A model generated the notes under the pieces. That model made no database searches. It had not been told where the DNA came from and saw only the letters and a program-made list of their open reading frames with translations. Shown in pieces: positions 62,586 through 64,000 of a DNA stretch of 64,000 nt. Origin of the DNA: Candidatus Terasakiella magnetica (GTDB lineage Bacteria; Pseudomonadota; Alphaproteobacteria; Rhodospirillales; Terasakiellaceae); NCBI RefSeq assembly GCF_900093605.1, contig NZ_FLYE01000045.1, positions 62,001 through 126,000 on the forward strand, in the 5' to 3' direction. A program made the translations under genes and the position numbers. Every line of letters starts with the position of its first letter. Positions within the stretch are counted from its first letter, which is position 1.

Positions 62586-63272
62586 ATGTTTATGCGCCTG
62601 TTAACATGCATTCTATTTTTGCTGATTATTTCCCCCGCTTGGGGCCAAGAAAAGCCAGAAGACCCAATATTGGCAGAGCGTGGCTGGCATGTGCTGAGCT
62701 TTGATTATAAAAAACCCAATGTCTTTCGCGCCCATGAAGATGGTTCTATTGAAATCTCAACAAACGATAGCGTTTCGGTTCTATATAAAAGTCTCGATGT
62801 AGACTTAGCCAAGACGCCCGTTCTTTCATGGCAGTGGAAAGTGGACCAAACGGTGCCTGTAACCGATTTAAGCGTGAAGGGCAAAGATGACCGCGCCGTT
62901 GCCCTTTATATCAGCTTTCCTTTTGATTATGAACGCGCAGGCTTTTGGGAGCGTTTCATCCGCGCCATTGTGGTTGCCTTTAAAGGTGAAGATACGCCGG
63001 GCCGTGTGCTCACTTACGTCTGGGGTGGGGCGTATGAGGCGGGCACTGTTATTGAAAGCCCTTACCTAAAAAGCGCAGGTGGCATGACGATCTTGCGAAA
63101 AGCAACCGAGCCCACGGGCATTTGGTATCGCGATCAAATTAATATCGCGAAGGACTATGAACGCATTTTCGACCAGCCAGCCAACCAGCCCTATCAAATC
63201 GCCATTTCAGCCGATACGGACGATACAAAAGTCACCAGCCGCGCTTTTGTAAAAGACATTCGCTTTGAATAA
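62586..63272 (+). CDS. DUF3047 family exported protein
   Basis: This 228-residue protein has a signal peptide (RLLTCILFLLIISPAWG). DUF3047 features include GWHVLSFDYKKPNVFRAHEDG, LSWQWKVDQTVP, KGKDDRAVALYISFPFD and VLTYVWGGAYEAGTVIESPY. The family probably has a carbohydrate-binding-like sandwich fold; function unknown. Two possible ATGs (62586, 62592) share AAAGGGAT. Confidence 0.85.
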   Translation: MFMRLLTCILFLLIISPAWGQEKPEDPILAERGWHVLSFDYKKPNVFRAHEDGSIEISTNDSVSVLYKSLDVDLAKTPVLSWQWKVDQTVPVTDLSVKGKDDRAVALYISFPFDYERAGFWERFIRAIVVAFKGEDTPGRVLTYVWGGAYEAGTVIESPYLKSAGGMTILRKATEPTGIWYRDQINIAKDYERIFDQPANQPYQIAISADTDDTKVTSRAFVKDIRFE

Positions 63273-63332
63273 ATGATAATGTGCGCGCTCATGTTTTTAT
63301 GCTCCCTCTAACCTCATGATTTGTTGTTAAAA

Positions 63333-64000
63333 ATGTATATTGAACACGAAAACCCGCCTAAAGAACAACTCAAAGCCTTAATGGAATTATATTCAAAAGG
63401 TGAGCTTTTGAAGGCTTTGGAAAAGGTTGAATTCTTTTTGAAGGAATATGACCAGTCTATTTTCTTATGGAATGTATCGGGCGCTGTTCATTTAGGGCTT
63501 GGCAATTTTCAGGGTGCTGAGCTTTCTTTTAAAAGAACTGTCGAATTGAAACCTGATTTTGCTGAGGGCTTTTGCAATTATGGTCTTGCACTCCATAAGC
63601 AAGATAAAATCAATGAGGCGGTCAATGCATATCAAAAAAAACTGGAATTAAAACCGGATTTGGCAGAGGTACATAATAACCTTGGTCATTTATATCGGAC
63701 TCATAAAAAGCATCATGAGGCAGTGGAGAGTTATGGAAAAGCATTAAAGTATGACCCCGAAATACCGGAAGCTTTATTTTTTAAACATCATGAGCAGGCC
63801 CATATTTGTGATTGGAGTTTTTATGATGAATTTGATGCGATTAAGGACGATTTAGGAAAAGACGGCGCTGCGGTTGAACCCTTTAGCCTGATTAGTAAAG
63901 CAGATGATCCGCTTCTTCAAAAACGTTGTGCACAAAATTGTGCAGCGATAAAGCATAAAAGAAGCGAGAATAAACATTTCGAAAAGCCAGCCACGTTTCC
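63333..64000 (+). CDS. TPR protein with start of OGT/SPINDLY-type glycosyltransferase domain, 5' part
   Basis: The frame starts at ATG 63333 (MYIEHENPPKEQLKALMELY) and stays open to the window end, so only 222 residues are visible. There are about four TPR units (SIFLWNVSGAVHLGLGNFQGAELS, AEGFCNYGLALHKQDKINEAVNAY, AEVHNNLGHLYRTHKKHHEAVESY). They are followed by HEQAHICDWSFYDEFDAIKDDL and PFSLISKADDPLLQKRCAQN, typical of the linker into GT41 domains. It probably encodes a protein O-glycosyltransferase. The catalytic part lies outside. Confidence 0.78.
   Translation, partial: MYIEHENPPKEQLKALMELYSKGELLKALEKVEFFLKEYDQSIFLWNVSGAVHLGLGNFQGAELSFKRTVELKPDFAEGFCNYGLALHKQDKINEAVNAYQKKLELKPDLAEVHNNLGHLYRTHKKHHEAVESYGKALKYDPEIPEALFFKHHEQAHICDWSFYDEFDAIKDDLGKDGAAVEPFSLISKADDPLLQKRCAQNCAAIKHKRSENKHFEKPATF

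Noticed and set aside
1-64000. tRNA, rRNA, CRISPR arrays, insertion sequences, prophage genes
   Set aside because: None was recognised: no repeat-spacer pattern, no transposase or integrase-like protein and no cloverleaf with a conserved T-loop was seen by reading.

Overview
The window is about 64 kb of a gene-dense bacterial chromosome, most likely from a marine alphaproteobacterium of the Rhodospirillales/Terasakiella-Magnetospirillum neighbourhood. This rests on a DivK orthologue, the anaerobic ubiquinone set ubiT-ubiU-ubiV, an alphaproteobacterial pyrB/pyrC-like pair, a stand-alone cereblon-like CULT protein whose three cage tryptophans fall at the numbering I remember for the Magnetospirillum protein, many cyclic-di-GMP and hybrid-kinase proteins, and base composition near one half GC. 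No rRNA, tRNA, CRISPR array, insertion sequence or prophage was seen. Both edges cut genes: a FetB-type permease at the left and a TPR/glycosyltransferase at the right.

Layout. 1-5 kb: fatty-acid core fabD-fabG-acpP-fabF-mltG. 5-8.1 kb: hemerythrin, degenerate EAL protein, a small Cys-rich protein, the CULT protein and an SDR whose start abuts a 270-bp palindromic element (8119-8388). 8.4-10 kb: yicC-gmk. 10-14.6 kb (minus): copper chaperone, M1-like peptidase, ChaN-PDZ protein, SH3 protein. 14.7-28 kb (plus): ruvX, O-methyltransferase, AEC transporter, pyrB, a pyrC-like gene lacking the metal-binding HxH, plsY, dprA, topA, rnr, an S41 protease and rpmG. 28-35.5 kb: signalling block with an orphan periplasmic binding protein, divK, a REC-EAL phosphodiesterase, an 1117-residue hybrid kinase, a small LG-repeat membrane protein resembling the magnetosome proteins Mms6/MamG, and a tandem CZB zinc-binding protein.

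35.5-41.6 kb (minus): a five-gene periplasmic iron operon (imelysin/IrpA, multicopper oxidase, di-heme DUF1111 protein, second imelysin, DUF1513) behind two Fur-box-like sequences. 42.5-44.4 kb: an EF-hand protein, an ECF sigma factor, a small membrane protein and a periplasmic metal-sensor-like protein, arranged like CnrH/Y/X. 44.4-45.5 kb: a Crp-type regulator, followed on the same strand by two apparent small-RNA genes. Each has a perfect TGTGA-N6-TCACA site and a minus-strand terminator; the first folds as a nested pseudoknot and has its site at -41.5 from the inferred start. 45.7-51.8 kb (minus): purU, gamma-glutamyltransferase, tsaC/sua5, ubiV, ubiU, ubiT. 51.9-64 kb: GNAT enzyme, outer-membrane-like protein, an unassigned structured intergenic region, cysQ, an AmmeMemoRadiSam system (fused Memo-AMMECR1 plus radical SAM enzyme) flanking a binding protein and a two-REC diguanylate cyclase, pepA-holC, a BtuF-like protein, a STAS protein, a DUF3047 protein and the truncated TPR gene.

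The most unusual elements are the Crp-linked twin small RNAs, the Mms6/MamG-like protein, the CULT protein, the iron operon with an inserted multicopper oxidase, and the EF-hand/sigma operon with a terminator directly in front of its first gene. Functions are inferred from sequence alone; no database search was possible.
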